From Ceratodon purpureus (lineage: Eukaryota; Streptophyta; Bryopsida; Pseudoditrichales; Ditrichaceae), in the NCBI GenBank assembly GCA_014871385.1, contig CM026433.1, positions 5,777,585-5,841,584 of the forward strand: DNA of 64,000 bases, given 5' to 3'. The notes under the pieces were generated by a model. It ran no database searches. It saw only the letters and a list, made by a program, of their open reading frames with translations, and was not told the origin of the DNA. Shown piece after piece: positions 22,676 to 34,321 of this stretch; position 1 is the first letter of the stretch, and each line of letters begins with the position of its first letter. The translations under genes were made by a program, and so were the position numbers.

Positions 22676-25393
22676 GATAATATAATTTTGAAAGGCGTTG
22701 TTTTTTTGTTATTTCAAATTTCTTTCCATATCCAATGAAGAAATTTTTTCATCCTACCATTCTTCTATTCAACCTTCAATTTCAAATTTTTTTATTTTAT
22801 TTAAAAATTAATTTAAAAAAAATTAAAATATAAATTAAGCTCCAATAATGAATACCTTCATAAAAAATGAAAGTATCTTTTAATTAAAAAAATTGCTTTG
22901 TGTAAATTCATAATTATTCTACATGTATATGTTTTATGAAATTTGGACAATGAAAAGCACAACATACATCAATTCTTTCAATTGGCTTCTGACAAATGAA
23001 CACAATTTTTTAATATAGATTTTATTTATTTATTTATTTAAAACTTCTTTCATACACCAACATAATGCAAATCTCTCATCTTATGCTTGATTGATTACAT
23101 TTGTATAAAAATAAAAAAGCCTAATTTAATATTTTAATTATCTTTTCTATAAAACAAGTAATAAAGTTAGGACGTCTTTCCTATTTTTTGAATTAATATA
23201 AATATTTGAATAAATTTAGTATCAATAAGACTTTATAGTGGCTCATATATTTATTGCTATACTCTTATATACAAAAAAATTGATGATTTTTAGATAATAA
23301 AAGAACTATAAAGCTATTATTGTAATAAATTTAAAATAAAAATATATAGACGTACACTTTCTTAAGTACCTCCAAATTGAACTATGTAAAAATTTATAAA
23401 TAAAATAATATTGATGTTAAATATAGATTTTTAAAATATATTATCTTTTAAAAGTATCCTAAAAATCATTTTCAAAATTAAGATACCCTAAAAATAAAAG
23501 TTTGATTGAATATGTTACGTATGTGTAAAAAATCAACGGCTTATTATATTACTGCTTCAAAAGTCTACGACGTGTTTATTCTTTGAATTATAGAATATAA
23601 ATAAATAACCTTTAATGCAATTTTAAATAAATAATATGAACGGTGATCTTGAACATCAAATTTAACCCCTAGGAGATAATTTGCCACATTTAGGTTTTTT
23701 TAGAATTTAGGCATGTACGTGTGGATTCAATTTAAGATAAGTTTTTTTGAAACTTTTTGTGAATGTTTGCTGTAACAAGGACTTTGAGGGAATTTTTATT
23801 TTTTTATTAGAAATTCAAAAAGTAGTTCTGGTATCCAAAGTAGAATTTTGTGTTTGGTGGGCAATTTGAGCAGCCATGCTAAATACATCTTTACCTTTTA
23901 TATTTTTCCTATAAATACTATATATCGTCACCTTTAAGATTTCCAAAAGAAAAAAAACTTCTTTCACTACAAAATGTTCATTCCACAATCAAATTTGTTT
24001 TTAAATGGTTTTTTTTTTTTTTTTTTTTTTACTTAAAGAATGGACATCAACTTCAATATGACCGTTTGAATTTGGGACTTTGTAAAATAATAAAATTTCT
24101 AGAAAAGAAACATGAATTAGCATTCTTACGTATTCAACTTAATAAAAATATTGGTTTCAACATGCTACACTTGTCTTTTTTGCTTAATTGTTTTTGTAAA
24201 ATTAGCTAACTTAGTCGTTTTTATCATGCGCAAAAACCTCCAAAATCTATAATGTAAAAAAATTCTAAGGAAAAAAAAGTTAAGAGTGTATCAACCTAGT
24301 TTAAAATCGTGTCAAGAAAGTTTGTTTTCAAATTTCAATCACTATAATCTTCTACTCTTCATAATCGATTATGATGATTTTTTTGGAAGTACTTACTAAA
24401 ATAATCTAATTGAAGATCTTACGGTTAGAATTGGAAAATAATGATATTTTAGTCATTCATGCTTTTTACATTAGAAATGACAATTATAGAGCGTTTTTTG
24501 GTGAAAGATAGTCAAGGAACTTTAGGAGTTAAATAAATTGAGAACTTTTTCACTAGACTATGAATTCAACACAATAAGATCATACATCATTGGAATCTTT
24601 TTTATTGCACTTTCTATGATATTAAATTTTAAATATTTCTATAATATTTTTTAATAATTACATATATGGCTCAAGTTATCCTATTAGAGGCGTTAGCTTG
24701 CCAAATTAAACCCAAATAATCAAACCTCGCTAGCAGGTCCCTAGCCCATGACAGGGTTATTTTTATATCAATTTCAAAATTTTAGAGATATTATATAGAA
24801 TTTTCAATATTTGATGAAAAAATACAAAAACATGAATGTGTATTATATTCTATCCAAAATATGAATAATTTTAGAAACATATAGCACCTCTACAATATTT
24901 TCTTTCCAAAACTTGATGGTTTTTTTTTTTAGATTAAAAAATAAAATCAACGAATGCTATGGATACTATGGCTCTCCTTCGAGCTGTATGATAATTATTC
25001 ATTCTAGTGCAACATCGTTGCACCAAAAACCCATTTTTCACCTCTTGTATAAATAGTTATTTTGTAAGGTTCCCTCTTCAAAATCAAATTTCGTAATTTG
25101 TCTATTTTTAGAAAATTGCCAAAAATGATATCATATAATTCAAAAGTAATAAAATATTTCAAAAATAGTTTACTCAATATTTGTATTTTTACAATAAGTG
25201 TATATATATTTTTATAATAAGTGTATATATTTTTGTCTTCATAAATTTCTAATTTTAATGTTATATTTTTATAATCAATATTTGTGTTTTTATCTTCATA
25301 ATATTCTAATTTTTATGATTTCTACTTTTTAGAAGTAAAAACTAACTTCACTCTTATTATCCCATTAGATTTTCTGGTGGACAACCATCATAA
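22676..25393. other. AT-rich desert, no gene seen
   Basis: Only low-complexity AT-rich sequence was recognised, including a long poly-T run near 24010-24030. No exon, RNA gene or clear repeat with defined ends. Confidence 0.5.
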
Positions 25394-25686
25394 TAAGGTA
25401 AATGACTAGTAACCGACCATTTAAGCAATTTTGGAGGTTATTTTTCAAAGTATGATGTGGCAAAAAAATTTCCCATGTAGGAAAATAAGGTATTTGTGTG
25501 TACAAAAAATTTCAAAATTTTTCCTCATAAATTGAAATCACTGTGAATTTTAAGGAGGCAATAGTGCAGTGTACTAGTAACCGATCATCGAAGATTTCCA
25601 CCCAAAATATTTCGGAAATCAAAGTAGAAAATGAAGATTTTGCCCACTGGTCACTGGTCATGGTCGGTTACCAGTCATTTACCTTA
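25394..25686. mobile_element. TA-flanked MITE, Tc1/mariner-like
   Basis: The 289-bp element 25396-25684 has ends that match over about 25 bases with one difference: AGGTAAATGACTAGTAACCG on the left against AGGTAAATGACTGGTAACCG read inward from the right. A TA dinucleotide abuts each end (25394-25395 and 25685-25686). An internal copy of the motif occurs near 25571. It lies just upstream of the pyrimidine-rich start of the next transcription unit and could contribute promoter sequence. Confidence 0.65.
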
Positions 25687-25699
25687 ACTGTAAAATCGC

Positions 25700-28600
25700 A
25701 ATGGAAACAAGTGGCAGTAAATCTCATGTCATGTGGCGCCCATCTCCTTCAAAGCTCCCTCTCGCCTCACAACTCCACTTCCTCGCAACTCCTCCTCGGC
25801 CGTACTGCCCTCCAACTCCATCGCCTCCCTCCCCACTCACCACTCACTACTCATCAATCTCACTACTTCCCGTCTCCCATTCTCTCCACACTCTCCCCGC
25901 ACCTCCCCCCAACCCCCCTCCGCCTGCTCCACAATCGTCGAAGAGATTCGACCCCGCGATCGCACTCCATCATCAATCTCACTCATCGAGGCCGAGCACC
26001 AAATCGACCACCTCCGACCTCTCACCAGGTCTCGACGTCTCGACCCCTAAACTACCGTTTCGCACCGAAACAATTCCCGTCGCGCAAATTTGCATCTGTA
26101 CGCTAAGTTTCAGTTTCCAGCTCTCGATGCGCTGCAGTTAACGTTGCCTCGAATTCTAGCTCCTGGAGGGAACTACAGTCTGTCTCACATCCTTTGATTA
26201 ATTGCCGCTCGGGAACAGAGCTCGGTGGTGATCGATCGGTGCGCTTGTTTCAACTTTTCGTGGAGAGCCAGTTCGAGGGCCATCGTTCATCCGGCAGCTT
26301 CAAATTCAGGTTTCTGTTCTTTGAATTATGGTTGTTGCTTGATGTCATGTTTTCTTGCTTCTGTTAGGTTTTGTTTTTTTTGATGATGATGATGATATTT
26401 TTGTTGATGCTTGAAGTGTGGTTTCTGGAATTTATTCTAGCCTCTGGAGTGATTGAATAAATCGGTCCTGGTGCGTTGTTCCTTGTCCTTATGTCGATTG
26501 TAAACCGTCGCTTGGAATGGCCATCGCTAGTGAGGGATCGCTGTCCTTGTTGGTGGAGGAGAGGCAATCGAGCGGCATTATGCTTCTGGCAGCTTCAATG
26601 GCCATTCAAAACATTTTTAGAACTTTCGCTTTCACTTGATTGCTGTCGTGTGTTTCTTGCCTCTGTTAGGTTTTTGTTTCGTGGTGGTTTCAATTACGAC
26701 GATGCTGTTGGTCACATTGCAGTTTCTAGACTTCAGTTCTAGTTTGTCGGGTGAATTTTTGTTGGTTCTGCCTTCTTGATTTCCTTCCTTTGCTGCTTCC
26801 GTAATCGCCAAAACAGGACGGACGTCGCTCGCCATGGCCATTGCTGCTTCTAGAATTTGCTGCAGGAGATTGCATCAACTAAGCGCTATTATTCGCTCTC
26901 CAGTTTTTTTTTTCGATTCCAGGTTTCGATCGTGACTTCCTTATTCCATCTTTCCTCACTGAATTGATGCTGTGATTTTTTGTATCTGGTCGTGGACGTT
27001 AGGTTTTCGTGTCCTGAATTGCAATATACATTGAGCACAGTGCAGTTTCGAACTTAAAATTCTAGGCTGTGGAGTCAATTAGAGTTGGTCCTGCTTCTTC
27101 ATTTCCTCTTCTCATTACTTGTGCCCCTGTAGATGAACAATCGGCGCTCGTAGCATCAATTGGTTGCTGTTCTTGCTCCAATCATTTGGTGAAGGAGAGG
27201 CATCCTCCCAGCAGCTTCAATTGCAGGTCCTTCGAAGTTGATTTGGATTCTCTTTTTTGGATCGGTTATTAGCAGGTTATTCCATGAATATTTCTTTACC
27301 TACGTCTTGGAAAGAGAACGTACTGAATAGTCGTTCATTTTCGCTGAGTCACATAGTTTTGCTTTCAATTGCTGGACTTAGGTCTGGTTGATTTCGAGAT
27401 ATTTGCGAAGAGCCTTCCAGCTCTTTCGAAATCATTGTAAATGACGATTTTAAGATAGCAAAAAGAGTAATCATATGCAACGAGAATGAATCTAATAGCA
27501 TCACACTAATAAAGTGAATTTGGTTCATAAGTGCAGGGAAGCGAGAAGTTCATCTTTAGAGATAACCTGAGGGTACATATTATTGAAGACATGTAATACT
27601 CCAAACGATAATGGCGAAAGAGCTGTCGCTACATTCCCTGGAGCACAGGTAGACGTACGAGATTCAGAATTCTGTGTGTGCTTTTTATTTTTTATCTTGG
27701 AAACGCTTTCTAACCGATGCTGATACATCATTGCGTGAGTATTTTTTTCCCCGTATGGCTATGTGTATGTAACTGTTCTCCGTGCTCTCTACCTAATTCT
27801 TCGATTCCAGCTTGACATGCTTCACAAATGAGGTCTATCTCTTGAACTTGGTCTGCATGCTCAATGTCAAATTTGCACCTGTAGACATAAAGATTTTGAG
27901 ATTTTATCAGGTGGTGTTGTTCTGATTGTGAACTTAGGGATTTTATGATTAAACAACTTGTACTTCAGTTAAGGATTTCTTTCCAGACGAACCTTGATTT
28001 AAATTTTCTCATGCTTAATAGAGGAACAGAATATGATGCTTGTGCACATTATTGTACACAATTTTTAACAGAAACGAGCAGCTTCTGATTGAGTCGGGTT
28101 GCTAACCAGATTGTTCGAGTAGATTTTAAAAGGTTTGACATCTAAATCATATTTCTGCTCAAGTTGATGAGATATCTGAACCTTCAAGAATATATTAAGC
28201 ATATTCTTTGAGATAGAAGTTAGAGGTTCAATTGTTTAACATGTATGTTCAACATTGGCCAACTGTGGCATAGGTGCACAAAGATACAAGAATAACCGCT
28301 TTGAACGTTTGAAAGGGCAAGAATCAAGCTCTTTTATGGCGATCCAGGTACGGTATAACATACCAGCTGCTGTGATAAGGATTCTGTACACTCAGGTTAA
28401 AACGAACGTAGTAATGCCATATGGCTAACTGGTCATCACACGTTTGGAAACCCAATGTTCTGCTTTTTTTTTTTTTTTTTTTAAGCAACAAAAGGAGATT
28501 CATTGCAGGAAAATAGAGTACAGACCCTCTTCGGACAAAATGTTCTGCTTTTTTGACAATGGGTTTTGGGTGCATGTTTTGAGTTATCTATAAAGATGCG

Positions 28601-29351
28601 CTTTGATTAGAAGGTTTGCTGCAACAAAGGTGAGACAGCGTATGCTGAGTATATTCTACTAGTAATCAATAAAAACCATTCTGTAAGGTGAGCTCTGATC
28701 TACAGAGATTAGATAGTTGCTTTTGTGCATATTGTAGTGTTTCCAGTGGGCAGGAACAAGGCAGTAATTTTCTTTCAGAAAGGCGACAGTTCGGCTTTGT
28801 TGAGTGTCTTGATTTAGTTCTTACTTATGACTCTTGAAGCGGTGCTGCATGCCATGTATTTTTCTTGAACAGTTTGGTGGAAAGTGCACTTGAGAAAACG
28901 TGTATTAAGAATGATGCAATTGATGCAACGACAATGACAGCCCATTGCACACACATTTCATTCCCCCGAGGTGTGTCATTCATGATTTTTGGGCTCTGCA
29001 GTGTCGGAAGATGTGCCCGAATATTGCTAATATTAGCTTACTCTGAGAAAGGATGCCGAGAACTTATTACTGAAGTTGGAGTTTTCAGCATTTTGGCCCT
29101 TCCTTTGTTTGCCACCCCTAAAACCTGCGTTTTGCTGCAGATCGCACAACCCCTCGTTGGTGTATCCTTGGACGGAAGGCAGAAGGAACTTGGATTATGA
29201 CAGAACTTCGTTGACTTCAGGTTGTTTCTCAAAGAAGGGGAAGCATTGGATGTAGTGAGCTATACACTAGAGAAGGTGATGAAAATCCTGGTCCGTGATG
29301 GCCATGATGATCCTGTGTCGTCAGGGCTAGGATATGTCGGTGTCATCTAGA
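25700..29351 (+). other. Probable transcription unit of unknown product
   Basis: At about 25,730 the sequence switches abruptly from AT-rich to a C-rich leader with features of a plant 5' UTR. Beyond it lies moderately GC-rich, intron-like sequence with several weak splice signals. Near 26834 an ATG opens a short Arg/Ser-rich frame resembling a mitochondrial presequence (motif ASRICCRRLHQLSAII), but it does not join cleanly to a later exon. Near the end, one frame runs from about 28865 to a TAG at 29349-29351, interrupted only by a TGA at 29198-29200. The last 47 codons look strongly coding (motifs FLKEGEALDVV and EKVMKILVRDGHDDP). It may be a spliced gene whose exons I could not resolve, or a gene that became a non-coding or pseudogene transcript. 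No protein family is recognised. Confidence 0.4.
28454..28554 (-). mobile_element. Short retroposon tail with 16-bp target duplication
   Basis: A direct repeat AATGTTCTGCTTTTTT occurs at 28454-28469 and 28539-28554. Between the copies lies a T-run followed by about 57 bp. Read on the minus strand this is a short body ending in a poly-A tail. Poly-A plus a long target-site duplication is the signature of LINE-machinery insertion, either a severely 5'-truncated LINE or a short SINE. Confidence 0.75.
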
Positions 29352-32277
29352 CTTCGTTCATATTTTTGTGAACTGATTTTTTGTACTTTATTAGACATGC
29401 AGTTTGATTCCTCTGTACCCTCGCGTTCTACATGCAGTGCATTCTTTTTCTGTTGTTTTTCATTCCTTTGGCACAAATGAAATAAATTCACATAATGGAG
29501 TAACCAATCCGGAGTTGAACTTATATAAAGACTCCAACAACACTTTGGTAGAAAGTATACTTGAACAGTAACAATTCAAGCAAAGGACAAGCTAACAATC
29601 AACGATGTTATGTCCCTTCCGATCAAGCAAAATGTTTTCTCAATTTCCCGAATTAATCATGCGCGTCTGTTATGTGCCTTAGCATGATTCTTATAACTTA
29701 GAACTATCGAGCTGATGAGAGGCTTGTCAAGGAAGCAGTTCACATCAAATCATATCGGCACCGACATGCAGAATCCCATGCAGAGATTCTCGTTTAACTC
29801 GGAAGATACTCACATCGGCGCTCAAGAAACGCATAAATCCGGGGCTCAATGACAGGTATCTATTTCTACCCTTCACCTATCACCACAGTGCTCAGTTCCT
29901 TATATATACATGTTGTTTGAATTATCAGACACCTCACAGAACTTTAGGTAGCTGCAATAATACAATCCGCTTCTATTCAAAGCCAGAAAGAAGAGGCTGC
30001 TCCAGCTCTGGAAACGATAAAACACACTCCCCCCAAACCGTCAAGTTTTTGTTCACTTCGGTATATATGGGATGCGGATGACAAGCGGCAGCAAGTGGGT
30101 GCACGTCAAATGAGTGCCCTTGGGCAGAAGTCCGAAGCCATGCTTCCTGCTGGCAAATGGCAAGTGGCAGTTGCTTGGTGCCCCTTGGGCCTTACCCCAT
30201 CTCAAACCCTACCCAACTCATATTGGGTTGGACGGTGCTTTTCTAAGTACACGGTTGTTCTTCCCGGTTGCCTTGATTAAGAGCCGGAAAAGCCTCTAAG
30301 CATCCGCACGTATGCTCCCCCGTCGTCAGACATGAGTAAATCCTGTATCATGCCGCCATCGGAGGGCATTGCAGCGGCGTGAAGAAGATTGTCGTATACC
30401 CTGTTGTCGTCTCAGCTCCAGGCGTACATGGCTTTTTGAGTGACATTATCCCACTTTTACTATGGGCAGTGGGTTACGTTATGTTTACACAATACAAACA
30501 ACTGCTGGCGTTCCAACATCAAAAGACGAAACCTGCGGACGCGGAATTTTGGACTGACTACCGGCTGACATCTGACACTAATCCTGGTGAAGATTCCTGT
30601 TTTCATCCTTGCGATTGGCAGAGTTGCAGATGAGATCCGACCAAACCGTTAACGATTGCTCAGCTCGACTAATTCGAGCCGCGACCCGTACATCTCCCTT
30701 TTACAATCGTGCCACACTTCCAACTACGTGAGCCCGCTCCCTGCTCACCTCTGCTCATTTTAGCCATAACCTCTTCCCTACGCAGTTCTTGCCGGGGGGG
30801 CCCCGGGGGCCCCCGGAGGGTGATTCCGACGCGGACCCCACTTTTTGTGGAAGCCTCTGTCCAGAAACCAGTTTCAGTTCCATCCAGAAGGTTTCTGTCG
30901 TCTCTGCACACGAGGAACATTTTCTAAAGAATCTCCTTGTTTTTGACGCTGCTTCTGGCCCCACCAGCAATAGCTTTCGCTCCAACCGGTCATCCCGTCC
31001 TTCAAATACCCCGCCGAGACAATCACATGAATGTGCGTATCTCGCTGCTGACAGTGAACAGCATCTGGAACATTGCGGTAGAGATATTAGATTCCCTTAG
31101 CCTTTCCTCATGTCCACTCTGCGAGTCTGCTTCCCTCGCAGCCTAAGTAAAAGCTTCGACTCTGAATGTCGACTTTGAAATGCATGAGACTAGCCGAGTA
31201 ATGAGGTTTCACGACATCCTTTCAGCAAATTTGCACATCAGTTTGGTATCAACACAGAGACTAAACCTGCGTAACAACGATTCTGGCCTGAAGGACACGG
31301 AGCAACGCAGCTGCACTTAGAGGCTTCTAGATGTCTCAATCGAGATCTCTTCCACAGCCGGCCGAGTGTAAACATCTGCTAGAGGCTCAAACAGGACTTT
31401 TCGCAACTGTGCAAGTGTGTTGGTTTGGCAGTCGCTGAAGACTCGCGGATAGTCCATCGGTGTTAGGTGACAAGATTTCATGCCCGTCGGATGTATCTGA
31501 ATTGAAATAGGTTCCCACTGAGACGCTCCAAAATTGTGTGTAGCGACGTCTTTAGAAGACAATGATTTGCGAAAGTAGAGGACTGGGTCCTGCATTTCAT
31601 ACAGGCAGTATGTACTACAATGTGGCCGACAGCGGGAGCTTTCCATTGTTGACGTTGCTCGAAAGCGCTGGCCAAGTTTCTCCTTCCTACCCCCCTACTC
31701 ATGGTGAGCTCCCCCATCCCGGACATGCTTGCAATTGCAAGATGCGGAACTAAGGTCACTGCGAGGTTTATATGATATTTTATGTACTTTTATATGATTT
31801 CGGTTCGTGGGTTGGTTCGTGAGCGCCGAGTGACCAGTTGGAACTCCTACATAGTCAGTCAGTAGTGGTGTACTCATGACTGTGCGGGCAATGTGTTTAG
31901 TAGTAGTCCGCTTGGCGAATTGTTGTGGTAGTGAGAACCCGCCGAAACTGATTTCATGCCTCCCTGCACGACTCTGTTCGCACGATCTGATGGTTGCCAC
32001 GCTCTTCACGACTGGCAAGCGCCATAGAGTGGTGACGGTCGCCCTTCGTTAGAAAGATCACTCGAAAGCTCGGTCTCTCTCCCATGAGTCATACCACTTT
32101 GCTTGTAGGCGGCCTGATGAGAGAGCCAGGAGGTCGATGGTAGGTGTAGTTGTACCCGGGAGAGCGAGTGAAGGGAGAGGGAGATCCCACAGAGTTTGCT
32201 TGCACTATGCAGTTGTGTAGCACTGCTCTCAGTTGTGGAGTTTCCGTATTGACGTGGTCGTGTGATCTCCTGAAGGC
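29352..32277. other. Mixed intergenic / possible unresolved exons
   Basis: From about 30,060 the sequence is GC-richer and includes TATATA near 30063 and several small overlapping frames (30095-31150) on both strands. None has recognisable protein features or a consistent exon chain. A 25-bp GC palindrome lies at 30792-30816. The last few hundred bases (31750-32277) probably hold the promoter and leader of the zinc-finger gene, with TA-rich stretches near 31770-31800. Confidence 0.35.
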
Positions 32278-34156
32278 ATGGCCCAAGACTTCCAGCAGTT
32301 CGGCTCAGCAATGAGTGGCAACCTAGTGCCACAGATGGACTCCTCCACCTACTCGATGAAACCAAGGGGGCTATGGTGCTTCGGTCTGCAATCAGACGTG
32401 GCCAAGGAGTGGTCGTACCTGCTGAACAAGAGCGGCATGCCGGCGGCGGGATCCAAGGTCGCTGCGGAGACGTCTGTGGAGGGAGGAGTGGTGATCGTGC
32501 GCAGCCAATTGTGTCCATGGTCGAGCTCGAACGTGAACCATACGAATCGGTGTTCGGCAACGGACCCAATCCGGTTTCAGAGGCTTTTGGACGACGCGTT
32601 TCCTTCGGATGCAAGACGTCTCGACGGGTAAGGGATCCCGAGTCCTGAGTGAGATCTTGACTGGCTCAACGATGAGAAGTAGTAGACCTTGGTTGTTGAT
32701 GAGGGCGTCACAGATAGAACTCAGGTGTGGTTAGGGGGTTGGAACGTTGTTAGATGTGCTGGCCACTTGGGAGCTGTAGAACATAGCTTCAATTCGGACA
32801 AGATGGATGTGCAACCTTGTAGTTGGTGATCACTAATTGCATGTACACGCAATAGCAGACATGAAGGCTGGTGCAAGTACTGTGCGACTCTGGAGAAGGA
32901 ACTGATGACCTCCTTGGAGGTGAAGGACAGATCATGGGCGGACGAGAGCAGCTGGGAGGATGTGAGTTTCAAGCAGGTAGACCAATACTTCGAGCCCAGA
33001 ACGATGCCTCTCGCCTCCATGCAAGACAGTCGAAAGAGGAAGTATGAACCCGTGGTAAGTGTCAATGCTGAGCATCCCTTCAGCCTTGGCCCTGGGTGGC
33101 ATTGTCGCACCGCACTTGCTTATGTTTTACAGTTGCAGTACCGCTCGGTGTCCACCTAGTTTTGTTTCGGGATGAGATCGTGTTCTGTGAAGGGCGTGCT
33201 AAGTTGCGAGGCGGACGATGTTGTGCTTTGTAGCATACGTAGCGATTGTATTTTTCCAGGACTAGTACGTCTTTTACTAGGATTTCATGTGCATATCGCT
33301 GAAGAATGTGATGTACTCTGTGTCTGCCAGGACGGTTGGGAAAACGACCGGGCTTTGGTGCTTCTGAGACTGAACGAGCTGAACACTCGAGCGACTCGGG
33401 CAGAGCAGAGGGTGCTGGAGCTGGAGCAGGTGCTGCGAGAGCACGCGTTGGGGGCACTCGATGACACATGCGATGACTCCGACATCGTCACTTGTACCTC
33501 GCAGCACAACTGTTTCAATGAGGTATGCCTGAGGTTGGATGTTTCTCGGCCTGCTTGCGGGTCTGGACGCAACAGATGGATGTTTGACAGATTCTCTTCG
33601 TACTGGGCTCGTCTTTCTGTCAATGATGTCAATCTATACTATGATGATGCAACCGTACGTGACTGACATGGGTGTACTTCATGTGCACATTCAGGATCAG
33701 GCGGAGATGCTGGTTTGCAAGATTGCAGGATGCAACAAGTCGTTCAAGTCGAGCAAAACGCTGCGTCGACACGTCCTGCAGAAGCACTCGGACAACGCCC
33801 GGTTGCTGGTATGCAACCAGCCAACGGTGAACGGGGAGATGTGCCGCTTCGAGACGATACACTCCGGGGTCCTGTCGTACCACCGCAAACACAGCCTGGC
33901 GCATCAAAGAAGAGAGGACTGGCACATCGCATGCCCGTTCTGCCAGAGCAAGTTCGCGAGGCAGCACGAAATGGAGCGGCATCGGAGAATATGCAAATCT
34001 CGGCCCGCGGCTGCACGAGTGCCGTCACCTTCGAACGTGTCCTCGGTACAGTCATCGGTGACGGGGATGTCCGTGTCGGACCAGGGACTCAACCAGCCTC
34101 TGCAGATGTCGAACTTCGTGGTTCCGGATCGCGGGCACAACCAGCACCTCTTCTAG
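32278..34156 (+). CDS. C2H2 zinc-finger protein with coiled coil
   Basis: Four exons: 32278-32627, 32859-33054, 33331-33522 and 33695-34156. They total 1200 nt, 399 aa. The first junction is phase 2 and reads through as D-G-H-E-G-W; the others are phase 0. Residues 1-117 form a compact region with motifs WCFGLQSD and EWSYLLNKSG, and a C-K-Y-C pair follows at the second exon. A leucine-rich coiled coil (about 190-215) precedes the fingers. Finger 1 is C254-x4-C259-x12-H272-x4-H277. A degenerate segment contains C286, C296, H309 and H316. The last finger is C326-x2-C329-x12-H342-x3-C346, a C2HC variant. A polar Ser/Asn/Gln tail ends the protein. It is probably a nuclear DNA- or RNA-binding regulator. 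The second half of exon 1 is also open in another frame, but only the chosen frame splices without a stop. No named orthologue is recognised. Confidence 0.8.
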
Positions 34157-34211
34157 AGACTAGATGTCAGATAGCAATTTCAATGTTCATGGAATCCAGC
34201 ATTACATACTA

Positions 34212-34321
34212 GGTGGTGGCCATTGGGTGACAAGCGCATGGCTCTGGGGAACGGTTCGCAGGCGAAACCGTGCATGCATCGCCGTTCATCTCAGGCAGCT
34301 TGTCACACAATGGCCGCCACC
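34212..34321 (+). ncRNA. Candidate pre-miRNA hairpin 3' of the zinc-finger gene
   Basis: Two 24-nt arms, 34212-34235 and 34298-34321, pair with 22 Watson-Crick pairs, one G-U pair and one G-A mismatch. Pairing continues less regularly inward to AACGG/CCGTT near 34250-34280, leaving a small loop. Arm length, near-perfect pairing and overall size (110 nt) fit plant pre-miRNA criteria. The 3' arm offers a 21-mer beginning with T at 34300. It lies 56 nt after the zinc-finger stop, so it could be in that gene's 3' UTR. I could not match it to a known miRNA. A small TIR element is the alternative, but no target duplication is seen. Confidence 0.5.

Noticed and set aside
32006..32614. 202-aa minus-strand frame
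   Set aside because: It overlaps the zinc-finger gene leader and exon 1 in antisense; low-complexity Ser/Pro/Arg composition and no motif.
32373..32648. Alternative frame in exon 1 of the zinc-finger gene, with plausible protein sense
   Set aside because: At the GTAAGG donor this frame would continue into a TGA at the next exon; the chosen frame splices openly.
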